Shown here: one piece after another, positions 6,564-14,266 of the stretch
How the letters are laid out: every line of letters starts with the position of its first letter
How positions within the stretch are numbered: position 1 is the stretch's first letter
Source of the DNA: Alistipes sp.
GTDB taxonomy: Bacteria; Bacteroidota; Bacteroidia; Bacteroidales; Rikenellaceae
Reading direction: 5' to 3'
NCBI GenBank assembly: GCA_017559685.1
Contig: JAFYQY010000018.1
Location: 1-22,900, forward strand
DNA length: 22,900 nt
The notes under the pieces: model-generated
What the model was told of the DNA's origin: nothing
What the model saw: the letters and a program-made list of their open reading frames with translations, nothing else
Databases searched by the model: none
Translations under genes and position numbers: made by a program

Positions 6564-9089
6564 ATGCGAAAGATACTCCTCATCGCCGCCCTGCTTCTTG
6601 GCATCGGCTGCACCGCAACCCCCGACTCATACCTCGAGCCAGGCATCAGCCGCGAGCTCGCCCAGTGGCGTAAGGCCACGATACACAACCCAAGCTACCA
6701 CCTCCTCTTCGACCTTGTCGACAACTGGGGATGGGTGGCCATCCGCTTCACACTCGACACGAAGCAAGACATCGTCGTGGACTTCCGCAACACCGACCTT
6801 GTGGAGGAGATATCGCTCGGTGCAAGCAACGACCCCATCACCGAACATTGCACGCTCACTGCCGAGCATATCGTCATACCCCGACAGCTGACGCATATCG
6901 GCGAGCAGAGCATCAACATCAAGTTCCGTGTCGACAACCAGTCGCTCAACCGCCAAGAGGAGTACCTCTACACCCTCCTTGTGCCCGACCGTGCCCGCAC
7001 GCTCTTCCCTTGCTTTGAACAGCCCGATATGAAGGCCTCGTTCGAGCTAAGCCTCATCATCCCCGAGGAGTGGGAGGCAGTGTCGAACACCCCAACAACG
7101 GCAGATAGCTGGGCAGAGGAGACCTACGAATACTACACCGACAACACCCTCCCTGAGGGTCTGAAAATCGTGAGCTTCTGCCCCACAGAGCCTCTGAGCA
7201 CCTACCTCTTCTCGTTCGTGGCGGGTAAGCTCTCGAAGAGCACCTACGACGATGGTCGCCACACCTTCTCGGCCTACTACCGCGAGACCGACCCTGAGCG
7301 TCTCAAGCAGCTCGACACCATCTTTGAGCAGGTTGCCGCATCGCTCGACTGGCTCGAGGAGTACACAGGTATAGAGTACCCCTTTGCCAAGTACGACCTT
7401 ATCATCCTGCCAGGCTTCCAGTATGGCGGTATGGAGCATACGGGAGCTACGCTCTACAACGACACGCAGATGTTCCTCTCGGCGAATCCTACGCCCGACG
7501 AGGAGCTTCGACGCATACAGCTCATCGCCCACGAGACTGCACATATGTGGTTTGGCGACTACGTCACTATGCGTTGGTTTGATGACGTGTGGACCAAGGA
7601 GGTCTTTGCCAACTACTTCGCAGCACGTATGGCTGAGCCTCTCTTCCCCAACGTCAACCACACCCTCAACCGCCTCAAGACCTACACAGCCTCGGCTCTC
7701 AACGAGGACCGCACCAAGGGTACTACCTCTATCCGTCAGGAGCTCGACAACCTGCGTAATGCGGGACTGATATATGGTCAGATTATCTACAACAAGGCCC
7801 CTGTTGTGATGCAGAAGCTACACGAGATTATGGGCGAGGAGGCCTTCCGCCAGGGCATCCAGGAGTACCTCTCGACCTATGCCTACGACAACGCCTCGTG
7901 GGCCGACCTTATCGCCATCCTCGACCGCCTCAGCGATACCGACCTCCGCAGCTTCAGTCAGGTGTGGGTCAACGAGCCAGGTATGCCCCACGTCTCGGTG
8001 ATACGCACCGACAATACCATCACGGTATCCGACAGCGACCCTCTGGGTCGTGGTCTCAGCTGGCCACAGCGTTTCACCGTAACTGCCGTAACACGCGACG
8101 GCACAAAGCACGATATCGAGGTGGAGGTCACAAGCGAACCTACGACATACTCGCTAACAGACGACACCAAGTATATCATCCCCAATAGCTGTGGTCGTGG
8201 CTACGGACTCTTCCTACTCTCGGACTCTGACCTCGAGAGCCTCCGTCAGTGCTGGATGACAATCGACGATGACACCGCACGCCAGGCAACGGTGATGAAC
8301 CTCTACGAGAACTACCTCGCAGGCCGTATCAGCGACTGGGATATGCTCACGTCGCTTATGCTTGGCCTTGTTGGCGAGCATAATCCACTCATCGCCTCGA
8401 CCGTGGTATCCTACATCGCCGAGCCTCTGCAGAGTGGCAACTACCCACTCGAGGAGCTAAGCCTTCTCAACGAGGCGGAGCACCACCCTCTTGTGTCGTG
8501 CCGTCAGCAGATACTTAGAATGATTATGCAAGCAGCTAAGTGCGAAGATGTTACAGCCGAGTTATACAAGATATGGAAGGAGGCTAACCACCCTCTTCTC
8601 AACGTCAACGACTATATGACGCTTGCCTACGAGCTCTCGCTACGCCTGCCTGAGCGTTACGAGGAGATTGCGTCGACGCAGCGTAGCCGCATTAGCGACC
8701 CTGACCGCCTCCGCCGCTTCGACTATATCATCCGTGCCGTCAACCCCAACAAGGCTGAGCGTGATGCACTGTTCGAGTCATTGCTCGAGCCTGAGAACCG
8801 CCGCATAGAGCCTTGGGCAGCATCGGCACTTGCCTACCTCAACCACCCACTGCGTGGCACCGAGGCTGTGGAGTATATCCGCCGAGGCCTCGACGAACTA
8901 CTTGAGGTACAGCACACGGGCGACATCTTCTTCCCACGCAACTGGGTAGGAGCACTCCTTGGCGGACACCGCTCCAAGGAGGCATACGACGTGCTAGAGC
9001 GTTTCCTCGACGAAAACCCCGACTATCCTCAACTTATGCGTAATAAGATTTTGCAGGCTGCCTATCCGCTACAGCGACACAATAGATAG
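6564..9089 (+). CDS. M1 family metallo-aminopeptidase, lipoprotein
   Basis: An 841-residue zinc aminopeptidase of peptidase family M1, which removes N-terminal amino acids from peptides. The zinc motif HEXXH-X18-E is complete: HETAH at 323-327 (zinc ligands H323 and H327, general base E324) and E346 in WTKE. The exopeptidase motif, usually GAMEN, is GGMEH at 288-292. Order: beta-rich N-domain (about 30-235), thermolysin-like catalytic domain (about 240-480), then a beta segment and a helical C-domain. The ATG at 6564 gives a signal peptide with lipobox GIGC (Cys16), so the enzyme is probably anchored in the envelope and trims peptides for uptake. It has its own promoter. Its last 21 bases overlap the end of the convergent glycerate kinase gene. 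Confidence 0.93.
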   Translation: MRKILLIAALLLGIGCTATPDSYLEPGISRELAQWRKATIHNPSYHLLFDLVDNWGWVAIRFTLDTKQDIVVDFRNTDLVEEISLGASNDPITEHCTLTAEHIVIPRQLTHIGEQSINIKFRVDNQSLNRQEEYLYTLLVPDRARTLFPCFEQPDMKASFELSLIIPEEWEAVSNTPTTADSWAEETYEYYTDNTLPEGLKIVSFCPTEPLSTYLFSFVAGKLSKSTYDDGRHTFSAYYRETDPERLKQLDTIFEQVAASLDWLEEYTGIEYPFAKYDLIILPGFQYGGMEHTGATLYNDTQMFLSANPTPDEELRRIQLIAHETAHMWFGDYVTMRWFDDVWTKEVFANYFAARMAEPLFPNVNHTLNRLKTYTASALNEDRTKGTTSIRQELDNLRNAGLIYGQIIYNKAPVVMQKLHEIMGEEAFRQGIQEYLSTYAYDNASWADLIAILDRLSDTDLRSFSQVWVNEPGMPHVSVIRTDNTITVSDSDPLGRGLSWPQRFTVTAVTRDGTKHDIEVEVTSEPTTYSLTDDTKYIIPNSCGRGYGLFLLSDSDLESLRQCWMTIDDDTARQATVMNLYENYLAGRISDWDMLTSLMLGLVGEHNPLIASTVVSYIAEPLQSGNYPLEELSLLNEAEHHPLVSCRQQILRMIMQAAKCEDVTAELYKIWKEANHPLLNVNDYMTLAYELSLRLPERYEEIASTQRSRISDPDRLRRFDYIIRAVNPNKAERDALFESLLEPENRRIEPWAASALAYLNHPLRGTEAVEYIRRGLDELLEVQHTGDIFFPRNWVGALLGGHRSKEAYDVLERFLDENPDYPQLMRNKILQAAYPLQRHNR

Positions 9090-10217
9090 CAGCTCGTTTG
9101 CAATATGGTGTGCGGCACGGCGGAGATTCTGCTGTGCCGTCTCTCGTTTCATAGCCTCCTCGAGCGACATACTCTCAGGCTTTGTGGCATAGACGGCAGC
9201 AAAGCCTCCTTGGAGCAGCAACGCTGCATCATCAACGTCACCACCCACGGCTACAACCTTGATACCAAGACGCTTACCAACCTCAAGAACACCCTGTGGT
9301 GCCTTGCCCATAAGGGTCTGACTATCGAGGCGTCCCTCACCAGTGATGATAAGGTCGCAATGTTTGGCACGCTCCTCGAAACCGACAAGCTCAAAGACAA
9401 GCTCCACGCCCGACTTGATGCTACCACCAAGTAGAGCCACCACGCCATAGCCTACACCACCCGCAGCACCAGCACCTAGCACCTCGGAGTAGTCCTTGCC
9501 AACAGCCGCGGTAACGGCACGATGATAACTCCTAAGACCATTGTCCAACAGCTCGACCATTGCCGCTGAAGCACCCTTCTGCGGTGCATATACCACCGCT
9601 GCACCACGCTCGCCAAAGAGTGGGTTGTCGACATCCGAGGCTATCGTAATCTCCACACCTTGAAGCCTCTTGTCGACACCTTGAGCATCGACCCTTCTTA
9701 CGCGACACATCGCCTCTCCCGATGCCTCAAGCTCCTCACCCTCAGCACTAAAGAAGCGAACGCCGAGAGCCTGGAGCATACCCATACCGCCATCATTTGT
9801 AGCACTGCCGCCAATGCCAAGGATGATACGCCTTGAGCCACGCTCTAAGGCTCGGAGCATAAGCTCTCCCACGCCTCGTGTTGAGGTGCGTAGCGGGTTG
9901 CGTTCCTCGGGCGTTAAGAGCCTCAATCCCGCCGCCTCTGCCATCTCGATAACCGCCACCGTGCCACGCTCCAAAGTGCCCCAGCAAGCCTCTATGGGCC
10001 TAAGGAGTGGGTCAGAAACAGTTGCTGTGTGGTACTCTCCACCGAGGGCCTCGACAAGCGTTTCAAGGATGCCGTCGCCACCATCGGCAATGGGTACAAC
10101 ATCCAGCTCGATATCGGCCACAACATCGCGAAGGCCGCTACCGAAGGCCTCAGCCACCTCGTGTGATGTAAGCGAGCCCTTGAACTTATCGAAGGCAAGA
10201 AGAATAGGTCGTGACAT
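9069..10217 (-). CDS. glycerate kinase (GarK/GlxK family)
   Basis: A 382-residue glycerate kinase of the Pfam glycerate kinase 1 family, which phosphorylates D-glycerate with ATP in the cytoplasm and feeds it into glycolysis. Family signatures are visible: DKFKGSLTS near residue 10, IADGGDGILE, GIGGSATNDGGMGMLQ, and GEGRLDSQTLMGKAP near the C-terminus. Length is normal for the family (~380). The start at 10217 (MSRPILLAFD) is preferred over an in-frame extension to 10265, because the promoter box lies at 10235-10242 between the two. I cannot tell whether it makes 2- or 3-phosphoglycerate. Its stop codon lies inside the 3' end of the aminopeptidase gene. Confidence 0.93.
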   Translation of the reverse strand: MSRPILLAFDKFKGSLTSHEVAEAFGSGLRDVVADIELDVVPIADGGDGILETLVEALGGEYHTATVSDPLLRPIEACWGTLERGTVAVIEMAEAAGLRLLTPEERNPLRTSTRGVGELMLRALERGSRRIILGIGGSATNDGGMGMLQALGVRFFSAEGEELEASGEAMCRVRRVDAQGVDKRLQGVEITIASDVDNPLFGERGAAVVYAPQKGASAAMVELLDNGLRSYHRAVTAAVGKDYSEVLGAGAAGGVGYGVVALLGGSIKSGVELVFELVGFEERAKHCDLIITGEGRLDSQTLMGKAPQGVLEVGKRLGIKVVAVGGDVDDAALLLQGGFAAVYATKPESMSLEEAMKRETAQQNLRRAAHHIANELLSIVSL

Positions 10218-10234
10218 AGCGTTTTGGTTTTGGG

Positions 10235-10242
10235 CAAAGTTA
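10235..10242 (-). promoter_or_regulatory. -7 box of the glycerate kinase promoter
   Basis: Read on the minus strand this is TAACTTTG, fitting TAnnTTTG. The leader to the start at 10217 is only about 10 nt. The box decides the start codon. Confidence 0.7.
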
Positions 10243-10265
10243 CTAATAATTGGCGAGATAGCCAA

Positions 10266-10481
10266 CGTCCTCGACTTTCATCCTTATTAGCCCACACCCA
10301 CTATGCTTTCGACCTCTGGCGTGTATAGCGAGACCACTTTCATCTATTTTAGCTCAAAAAACTCGCACTGCACAATAATAAATCCCCGTGCCACGTTATA
10401 ATGGCACGAGGATTGCACATTCCTTGTACAGCTACGGTGGTCAAGCCCCGTAGTTAGGTTTCTTCATTTATTTAAGTTTGG
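10266..10481. other. gene-free spacer with two hairpins
   Basis: No coding sequence is supported. ATCC-c-CGTGCCA at 10382-10393 pairs with TGGCACG-a-GGAT at 10402-10413, giving an 11-bp stem with one internal mismatch. CTACGG and CCGTAG at about 10431-10452 form a second small hairpin. Neither is followed by a long T-run on the plus strand. The first of the ~280-nt repeat elements begins at 10482. Confidence 0.5.
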
Positions 10482-10768
10482 GTTAGTAGTTTTTACAGAA
10501 TTTATTTCTGGAAAGCGAGCGGCAGTCGAGAGACTCCCGCTCGTTTTTGTTTATTTCTGTAAAAACTATGACTGCTCCCGCGGCGTGGCAGAGTAGTCTG
10601 CGAGTTGTGTGGCGAGGGCATATTACTACGCAATACGTCAAACTGCAACGCCAGGACTATTTAGTGAGCAAGCTCCCAATAGTCCTAACGCCGCAGTTCG
10701 ATGCCTTCGGCATTACCCTCGCTCCACCCCTCTTGCTCTGCTCAAACCTTAAAGAGAGTTAGTAGTTT
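10482..10768 (+). repeat. structured ~280-nt element, copy 1 (divergent subtype)
   Basis: The element starts and ends with GTTAGTAGTTT (10482-10492 and 10758-10768). Domain 1 is a terminator-like hairpin, CGAGCGG-c-AGTC / GACT-c-CCGCTCG (10516-10543), followed by TTTTT. Domain 2 is closed by GCAGAG (10588-10593) with CTCTGC (10736-10741), then GTGG-CGAGGG (10609-10618) with CCCTCG..CCAC (10716-10727). Inside are a weak arm (ACG/CGT), a long arm (AACTGC 10641-10646 with GCAGTT 10693-10698; AGGACTAT 10653-10660 with ATAGTCCT 10679-10686) and a short arm (ATGCC 10701-10705 with GGCAT 10709-10713). Domain 2 differs in sequence from copies 2 and 3 but has the same plan. No open frame in it looks like a gene. 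Confidence 0.8.
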
Positions 10769-10809
10769 GGTCGTGCTTGTCCATAGGTTGGTGCGATTAT
10801 CTATTCATT

Positions 10810-10942
10810 ATACAAGGGATTATAATACTTGCTTCTGTAAAGAGGATAGGCGGCAGTCGTGAGACTCCCGCCTATTTCTTTGTATATGAGCAAGTTCTGT
10901 AATAAAAACTATGACTGCTCCCGCGGTGTGGCAGAGGGAAGT
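10810..10942 (+). repeat. partial copy of the structured element
   Basis: It contains the domain-1 hairpin (ATAGGCGG 10846-10853, AGTC/GACT, CCGCCTAT 10868-10875). Outer stem strands ACTTGC and GCAAGT flank it, and the AATAAAAACTATGACTGCTC segment shared with copy 1 follows. Homology to copy 1 stops at about 10935 and neither GTTAGTAGTTT border is present, so it is a truncated element. The remaining bases to 11033 hold no supported gene. Confidence 0.75.
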
Positions 10943-11033
10943 GGGCGATGACATATTGCAATGCAAAAAAAACGAATTGTGACATTGTGGCTTTTAGCAC
11001 TACCACTATGTAAGTAGATGGTAAAAACTTACA

Positions 11034-11903
11034 TCATTTAACGCCCCACATCATCCATATCTCAGGTTGTTGTCGGATATTTTTTTCCAATTCGCTAAAA
11101 AATGCTTGGGTATATGGAAATGAGTGTTCTATATATGATGTATCCAATGGTATAAACTCAACTTCGTATTTGCCTCGTTGAGGTCTTGTTATATTGGCAT
11201 ACACAAATTCTGCCTCGAGGATATTTCCCATACGCTCCGTTCCAACCAACACATCTTCATCTTTGTTAAAAAAAGTAACTACACCTGTAGCGGCACCTTT
11301 GCACGGCTGAAAATCTGCTAATGACCCTAAGACATATCCTAACTTTTCAGACTTTCCTGCGTCCATTTTATGCTTACACTTTATAATATGACGCATTGGA
11401 TATTGAATAGGGATACACACTACACCAAAACGCTCTCGTCGCTTACGTACCCAGCTATCAATTGTCTTATTTTTAATGGACATATTGTAGTAGCTAAACA
11501 TACCATATTCATTTCTTAGTATTGGGTAACCTGCCAAGAATTCAAAACCTGCAAAGTGTCCACTAAAACATACTACAAACCTATTGCGACCAAATATTTT
11601 GTCTAGTACCTCAATGTTTTTATATACAACTGCATCTCTAAGTTCCTCCTCTGAAAATCGATACAATGCCATAACCTCCACCACATTATCACATAGACAT
11701 TTGAGATGCAGCCTCTCTATTTCTGACAATTTAGCGGCATCATACTCTGGGAAGAACTCTTTAAGTCGCTTGCGTACTTTGCGATGTATAGGCAATATTG
11801 TGGCGTGCGTCAGTACATAGAACATTATATCGGCAATCCGATATAACTTGTTCATCGGCAATTTCGCTAATCGCTCAAATATCCAAATTAGAAGATGTGC
11901 CAT
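11034..11903 (-). CDS. LpxL/HtrB-like lipid A acyltransferase family protein
   Basis: From the ATG at 11903 the protein has 289 residues. It resembles the LpxL/HtrB lysophospholipid acyltransferase family, which moves an acyl chain onto lipid A precursors or other lipids at the inner face of the cytoplasmic membrane. Residues 1-45 are hydrophobic and basic, as in family N-termini. The catalytic HX4(D/E) motif is SGHFAGFEF with H116 and E121. GSLADFQP near residue 195 sits where the family has a conserved Asp-Gln. The C-terminus (QPEIWMMWGVK) matches the family's QPE-W ending but stops short of the usual basic tail. An in-frame ATG at 11930 lies inside a terminator hairpin, so 11903, preceded by TTATT, is preferred. 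Low GC and the surrounding repeats suggest acquisition. Confidence 0.8.
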   Translation of the reverse strand: MAHLLIWIFERLAKLPMNKLYRIADIMFYVLTHATILPIHRKVRKRLKEFFPEYDAAKLSEIERLHLKCLCDNVVEVMALYRFSEEELRDAVVYKNIEVLDKIFGRNRFVVCFSGHFAGFEFLAGYPILRNEYGMFSYYNMSIKNKTIDSWVRKRRERFGVVCIPIQYPMRHIIKCKHKMDAGKSEKLGYVLGSLADFQPCKGAATGVVTFFNKDEDVLVGTERMGNILEAEFVYANITRPQRGKYEVEFIPLDTSYIEHSFPYTQAFFSELEKNIRQQPEIWMMWGVK

Positions 11904-11908
11904 ATAAT

Positions 11909-11945
11909 AAAAATGATGAGGCTGACCCATAGGTCTGCCCCATCA
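11909..11945 (-). terminator. intrinsic terminator between two minus-strand genes
   Basis: On the minus strand TGATG-g-GGC-a-GACC pairs with GGGTC-a-GCC-t-CATCA (11914-11945), followed by five T (11913-11909). It lies 16 bases past the stop of the gene at 11962-12390 and directly before the acyltransferase start, so it may attenuate readthrough into that gene. Confidence 0.75.
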
Positions 11946-11961
11946 GTAGGTCTAAGATATA

Positions 11962-12390
11962 TTAGAATTTCATAAATGAGTATGCTGGCCATTCGCTATC
12001 ACCGCCATCAGAGCAGCAACCACAGAAAATGGCATTGATAAACGACTTAAGCTTGACAATCACATATTTGAAAGGCAACTTAATAAGCCACCATATAGGC
12101 AAGAGTGGGATAATGGTGAACAGCAACTTAATCCAAAAACTCTCTGTGTCACCAGAACTTGTACTCTTATCTACTTTTTCAGACTCCTTCGACGAAGAAT
12201 TGCCAGTAGCGTATTTGCCAAGTTTATTCTTACGACAATATGAATCTGTATATGTCATCTCAGGATGTATCTCATCGCCATTATAATAGATTGTTGCATA
12301 GCGCCCTTCGGATGTAATTGATGTGCTTTGATACATTGAATAATCCTCATTTGGAGATAACAATACGTCTTTTCTTTGAATAGTTCCCAT
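11962..12390 (-). CDS. small membrane protein, unknown function
   Basis: A 142-residue protein I do not recognise. Residues 1-60 are polar and soluble-looking. About 61-82 is Ser/Lys-rich and low-complexity (SSSKESEKVDKSTSS). About 84-115 is strongly hydrophobic with tryptophans and prolines (LLFTIIPLLPIWWLIKLP), consistent with one or two membrane segments. The tail carries CGCC. No signal peptide is seen at the N-terminus, so the N-terminal part is probably cytoplasmic. It is transcribed from its own promoter (12666-12673) through a ~270-nt structured leader, and is followed by a terminator and the acyltransferase gene. Its composition is AT-rich like its neighbours. Confidence 0.65.
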   Translation of the reverse strand: MGTIQRKDVLLSPNEDYSMYQSTSITSEGRYATIYYNGDEIHPEMTYTDSYCRKNKLGKYATGNSSSKESEKVDKSTSSGDTESFWIKLLFTIIPLLPIWWLIKLPFKYVIVKLKSFINAIFCGCCSDGGDSEWPAYSFMKF

Positions 12391-12660
12391 AATAATTAAG
12401 TTTTTTAGTTAAACAATAGGTTTCATTACCACAGACAGCAACCGTTTAACTTAAAATCAGGAGAATACCTATAAAAAGAAACGTGGGTATAGCCTTAGTT
12501 GAAAGGGACGACCAAGTACCCACGCGAACAAAAGCACAACCCACGCCATAGGGCGTGAGCATTCAGTGTGCCTATTGTTTGTTCGCTGTATAAATTTGGT
12601 CGTTTTATCAACTAAACAATAGCCTAAATGCCATCTATAACATTACATATTCTGCAACGC
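12391..12660 (-). promoter_or_regulatory. structured leader RNA (member 2 of a three-member set)
   Basis: Read on the minus strand, nested stems are TCAACTAA-type/TTAGTTGA (12608-12615 with 12495-12502), ACGACCAA/TTGGTCGT (12596-12603 with 12508-12515), GCGAACAAA/TTTGTTCGC (12578-12586 with 12524-12532) and ACGCC/GGCGT (12543-12556). The enclosed strand CGTGGGTA (12524-12517) is exactly complementary to TACCCACG (12489-12482), which lies outside the nest directly before a U-rich tract (12481-12473). This makes a pseudoknot or alternative terminator. AAACAATAGG (12580-12571) can also pair with CCTATTGTTT close to the start codon (12421-12412). The design is shared with the leaders at 13135-13427 and 20499-20764. 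Confidence 0.7.
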
Positions 12661-12665
12661 TATTA

Positions 12666-12697
12666 CAAAAGTAGCAAATTATTCTCAAACAACAAAA
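12666..12697 (-). promoter_or_regulatory. promoter for the 12390 gene and its leader
   Basis: On the minus strand TTTTG (12697-12693), a 19-base spacer and TACTTTTG (12673-12666) match the Bacteroidales consensus. The predicted transcript begins near 12659. Confidence 0.75.
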
Positions 12698-12749
12698 GAT
12701 TTTCTTTCAATTTGCATATAGTGTATCATTAAATGTTTACAACCTTTGG

Positions 12750-13031
12750 GTTAGTAGTTTTTATTACAGACCTTGCTTCTGTAAGAGGATAGGCGGCAGC
12801 TGTGAAGCTCCCGCCTATTGCTTTGTTTATCTGTAAGTTCTGCAATAAAAACTCCTGACGGTTTGGAACGTAGCAACAATGCTATTGTCGGCGGATGCAA
12901 GCATCTTGACCGAAATATGGCTGAAACTATTAGCAAGTAAACTTGCCATAGTTCACCATACTTCTGCAGTTACTACGTAACTCACCGACTGCAACCATTG
13001 TCTGGCCTACTCGTGGAAACGTTAGTAGTTT
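12750..13031 (+). repeat. structured ~280-nt element, copy 2
   Basis: Bounded by GTTAGTAGTTT at 12750-12760 and 13021-13031. It is nearly identical to copy 3 (13961-14243) over the full length. The domain-1 hairpin is ATAGGCGG (12789-12796), AGCT (12798-12801), GTGA loop, AGCT (12806-12809), CCGCCTAT (12811-12818). Its inner AGCT/AGCT pair replaces the AGTC/GACT pair of the other copies, a compensatory change. An outer stem joins AGTTTTTATTACAGA to its near-complement ending in AATAAAAACT. Domain 2 is the same three-armed fold described for copy 3. It lies between two divergent genes with structured leaders. Confidence 0.85.
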
Positions 13032-13039
13032 AGCCGATA

Positions 13040-13095
13040 TTCTCAAAGTTCACTAAGTTCATTAAATTCTCTAAACTCACTAATTTCCTAAAAAT
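13040..13095. repeat. low-complexity TTCACTAA/TTCTCTAA spacer
   Basis: A run of imperfect short repeats (TTCACTAAG, TTCATTAAA, TTCTCTAAA, CTCACTAAT) sits immediately upstream of a promoter. It resembles the CT-rich repeats at 1-60 and 6425-6515, though it is less GC-rich. Confidence 0.6.
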
Positions 13096-13097
13096 CC

Positions 13098-13128
13098 TTG
13101 CTTAACTGAAAAACTTTGTTTAATTTTG
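13098..13128 (+). promoter_or_regulatory. promoter for the 13428 gene and its leader
   Basis: TTG at 13098-13100, a 20-base spacer, and TAATTTTG at 13121-13128 match the Bacteroidales consensus. Confidence 0.75.
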
Positions 13129-13134
13129 TGTTGT

Positions 13135-13427
13135 CGAGGGTCTGCTCTCGGCAGACATATTTATTAGTGAAAGTGTTTCGCTAATCCTTAACAATGAAAT
13201 TTGGCGATTTTAGACGAAAGGATAACGAATGCTTACATCACTTGTATTGGTATGCTATGTCGGCACATTCTGTGCTTACTCCACATACTGTACAGGTGTG
13301 GAGTATTGTTTATTTTCGTCGAGGCCACGCCAAATGCCCATTGTTAGATAAACGAACATCTCCACACTTTCTTTTTTAAATATTAATCCTGTTGTCGGAG
13401 GTGAGACGGACACAAACAATTATTATT
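13135..13427 (+). promoter_or_regulatory. structured leader RNA (member 1 of a three-member set)
   Basis: 5' hairpins are GTCTGC/GCAGAC (13140-13156) and TTAG..GAAA/TTTC..CTAA (13164-13184). A nest follows: ATTTGGCG (13199-13206) with CGCCAAAT (13328-13335), and GACGAAA (13213-13219) with TTTCGTC (13314-13320). Inside it are hairpins GCACA/TGTGC (13263-13275) and CTCCACA/TGTGGAG (13279-13303). GTGTGGAG (13296-13303) is also perfectly complementary to CTCCACAC at 13360-13367, which directly precedes TTTCTTTTTT (13368-13377). The two pairings exclude each other, as in an attenuator or switch. The leader ends in TTATTATTATG at the start codon. Confidence 0.7.
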
Positions 13428-13892
13428 ATGAAAAAGTTTTTATTTTGTATTTGCGCAATGTTTTTGGTGTGTAACCTGTACGCACAAGAAGTGAAGCCAT
13501 TTTATTTACAAAGCGGCAAATATTACAACATTGAGTCAATGTTTGCCAGTAATGGTGATGCTTTACCCGTTAAAGATAACCCAGGCAATTGGCTTCATTT
13601 TTATTCCAAAAATGCAAATGAACACATCCTTGAAATTATTGAATTTGGTCCTACTGAAAAAATAGTGTCTCAGTATGTTGTATCTGTGATAATGCCTGTT
13701 AAAGGTGATCGTGTTGCATATGTATTAGAGGATGCGAAAGACTATTCTTTTGTTGATTGTTTTGAAATAGTAGATGAAATTGTCATAATGAGATTTTTTA
13801 ATAATGAAACACGACCACGTGAAGAGAAGTATTTTAGAATTGGCCGTGGTGGATATGACTACAATGAGGTAAAAAAAATGTACAGTTTCTAA
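13428..13892 (+). CDS. small secreted protein, unknown function
   Basis: A 154-residue protein I do not recognise. The ATG at 13428 begins a clear Sec signal peptide (MKKFLFCICAMFLVCNLYAQ, cleavage likely after the Ala near 19). An in-frame TTG at 13392 would place 12 polar residues before the signal and is rejected. The mature part (~135 residues) is mixed beta-rich and charged, with no cysteines and no motif I can name, so a periplasmic or secreted role is inferred. It has its own promoter and a 290-nt structured leader, and stands alone between element copies 2 and 3. Its AT-rich composition contrasts with genes before 10.2 kb. Confidence 0.75.
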   Translation: MKKFLFCICAMFLVCNLYAQEVKPFYLQSGKYYNIESMFASNGDALPVKDNPGNWLHFYSKNANEHILEIIEFGPTEKIVSQYVVSVIMPVKGDRVAYVLEDAKDYSFVDCFEIVDEIVIMRFFNNETRPREEKYFRIGRGGYDYNEVKKMYSF

Positions 13893-13960
13893 CTAAAAAA
13901 TAAACGATATTGTGGATGTAATCTTTAATGAGTTATACATTAAAGTTATACATTCCTTGG

Positions 13961-14243
13961 GTTAGTAGTTTTTATTACAGAACTTGCTTCAGTAAGAGGA
14001 TAGGCGGCAGTCGCGAAGACTCCCGCCTATTGCTTTGTTTATCTGTAAGTTCTGCAATAAAAACTCCTGACGGTTTGGAACGTAGCAACAATGCTATTGT
14101 CGGCGGATGCAAGCATCTTGGCCGAAATATGGCTGAAACTATTAGCAAGTAAACTTGCCATAGTTCACCATACTTCTGCAGTTACTACGTAACTCACCGA
14201 CTGCAACCATTGTCTGGCCTACTCGCGGAAACGTTAGTAGTTT
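13961..14243 (+). repeat. structured ~280-nt element, copy 3
   Basis: Borders are GTTAGTAGTTT at 13961-13971 and 14233-14243. Domain 1 is ATAGGCGG (14000-14007), AGTC (14009-14012), AGTC's partner GACT (14018-14021), CCGCCTAT (14023-14030), inside an outer stem of ~20 bp. Domain 2 is closed by GTAG (14082-14085) with CTAC (14219-14222) and ACAATG (14088-14093) with CATTGT (14208-14213). Arm a: CGGC (14101) with GCCG (14121), GATGC (14106) with GCATC (14113). Arm b: TATGG (14128) with CCATA (14168), AACTAT (14137) with ATAGTT (14160), GCAAGT (14145) with ACTTGC (14153). Arm c: TGCAGT (14177) with ACTGCA (14200). The result is a cloverleaf-like multibranch. Open frames through it are not genes. 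Confidence 0.85.
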
Positions 14244-14266
14244 ATTAATGGTGCTTCGCAAAGAGT

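Noticed and set aside
10547..10762. 71-residue plus-strand frame
   Set aside because: It lies inside element copy 1 and its bases are accounted for by paired arms.
12751..12936. 61-residue minus-strand frame
   Set aside because: It lies wholly inside element copy 2, whose structure explains the sequence.
13928..14152. 74-residue plus-strand frame
   Set aside because: It spans the border and hairpin of element copy 3. It has no promoter and its codons follow the structured repeat.
10482..14243. Integron attC sites at the GTTAGTAGTTT borders
   Set aside because: The border does not fit GTTRRRY at the sixth base, no RYYYAAC partner is placed to form an attC, and no IntI is in the window.
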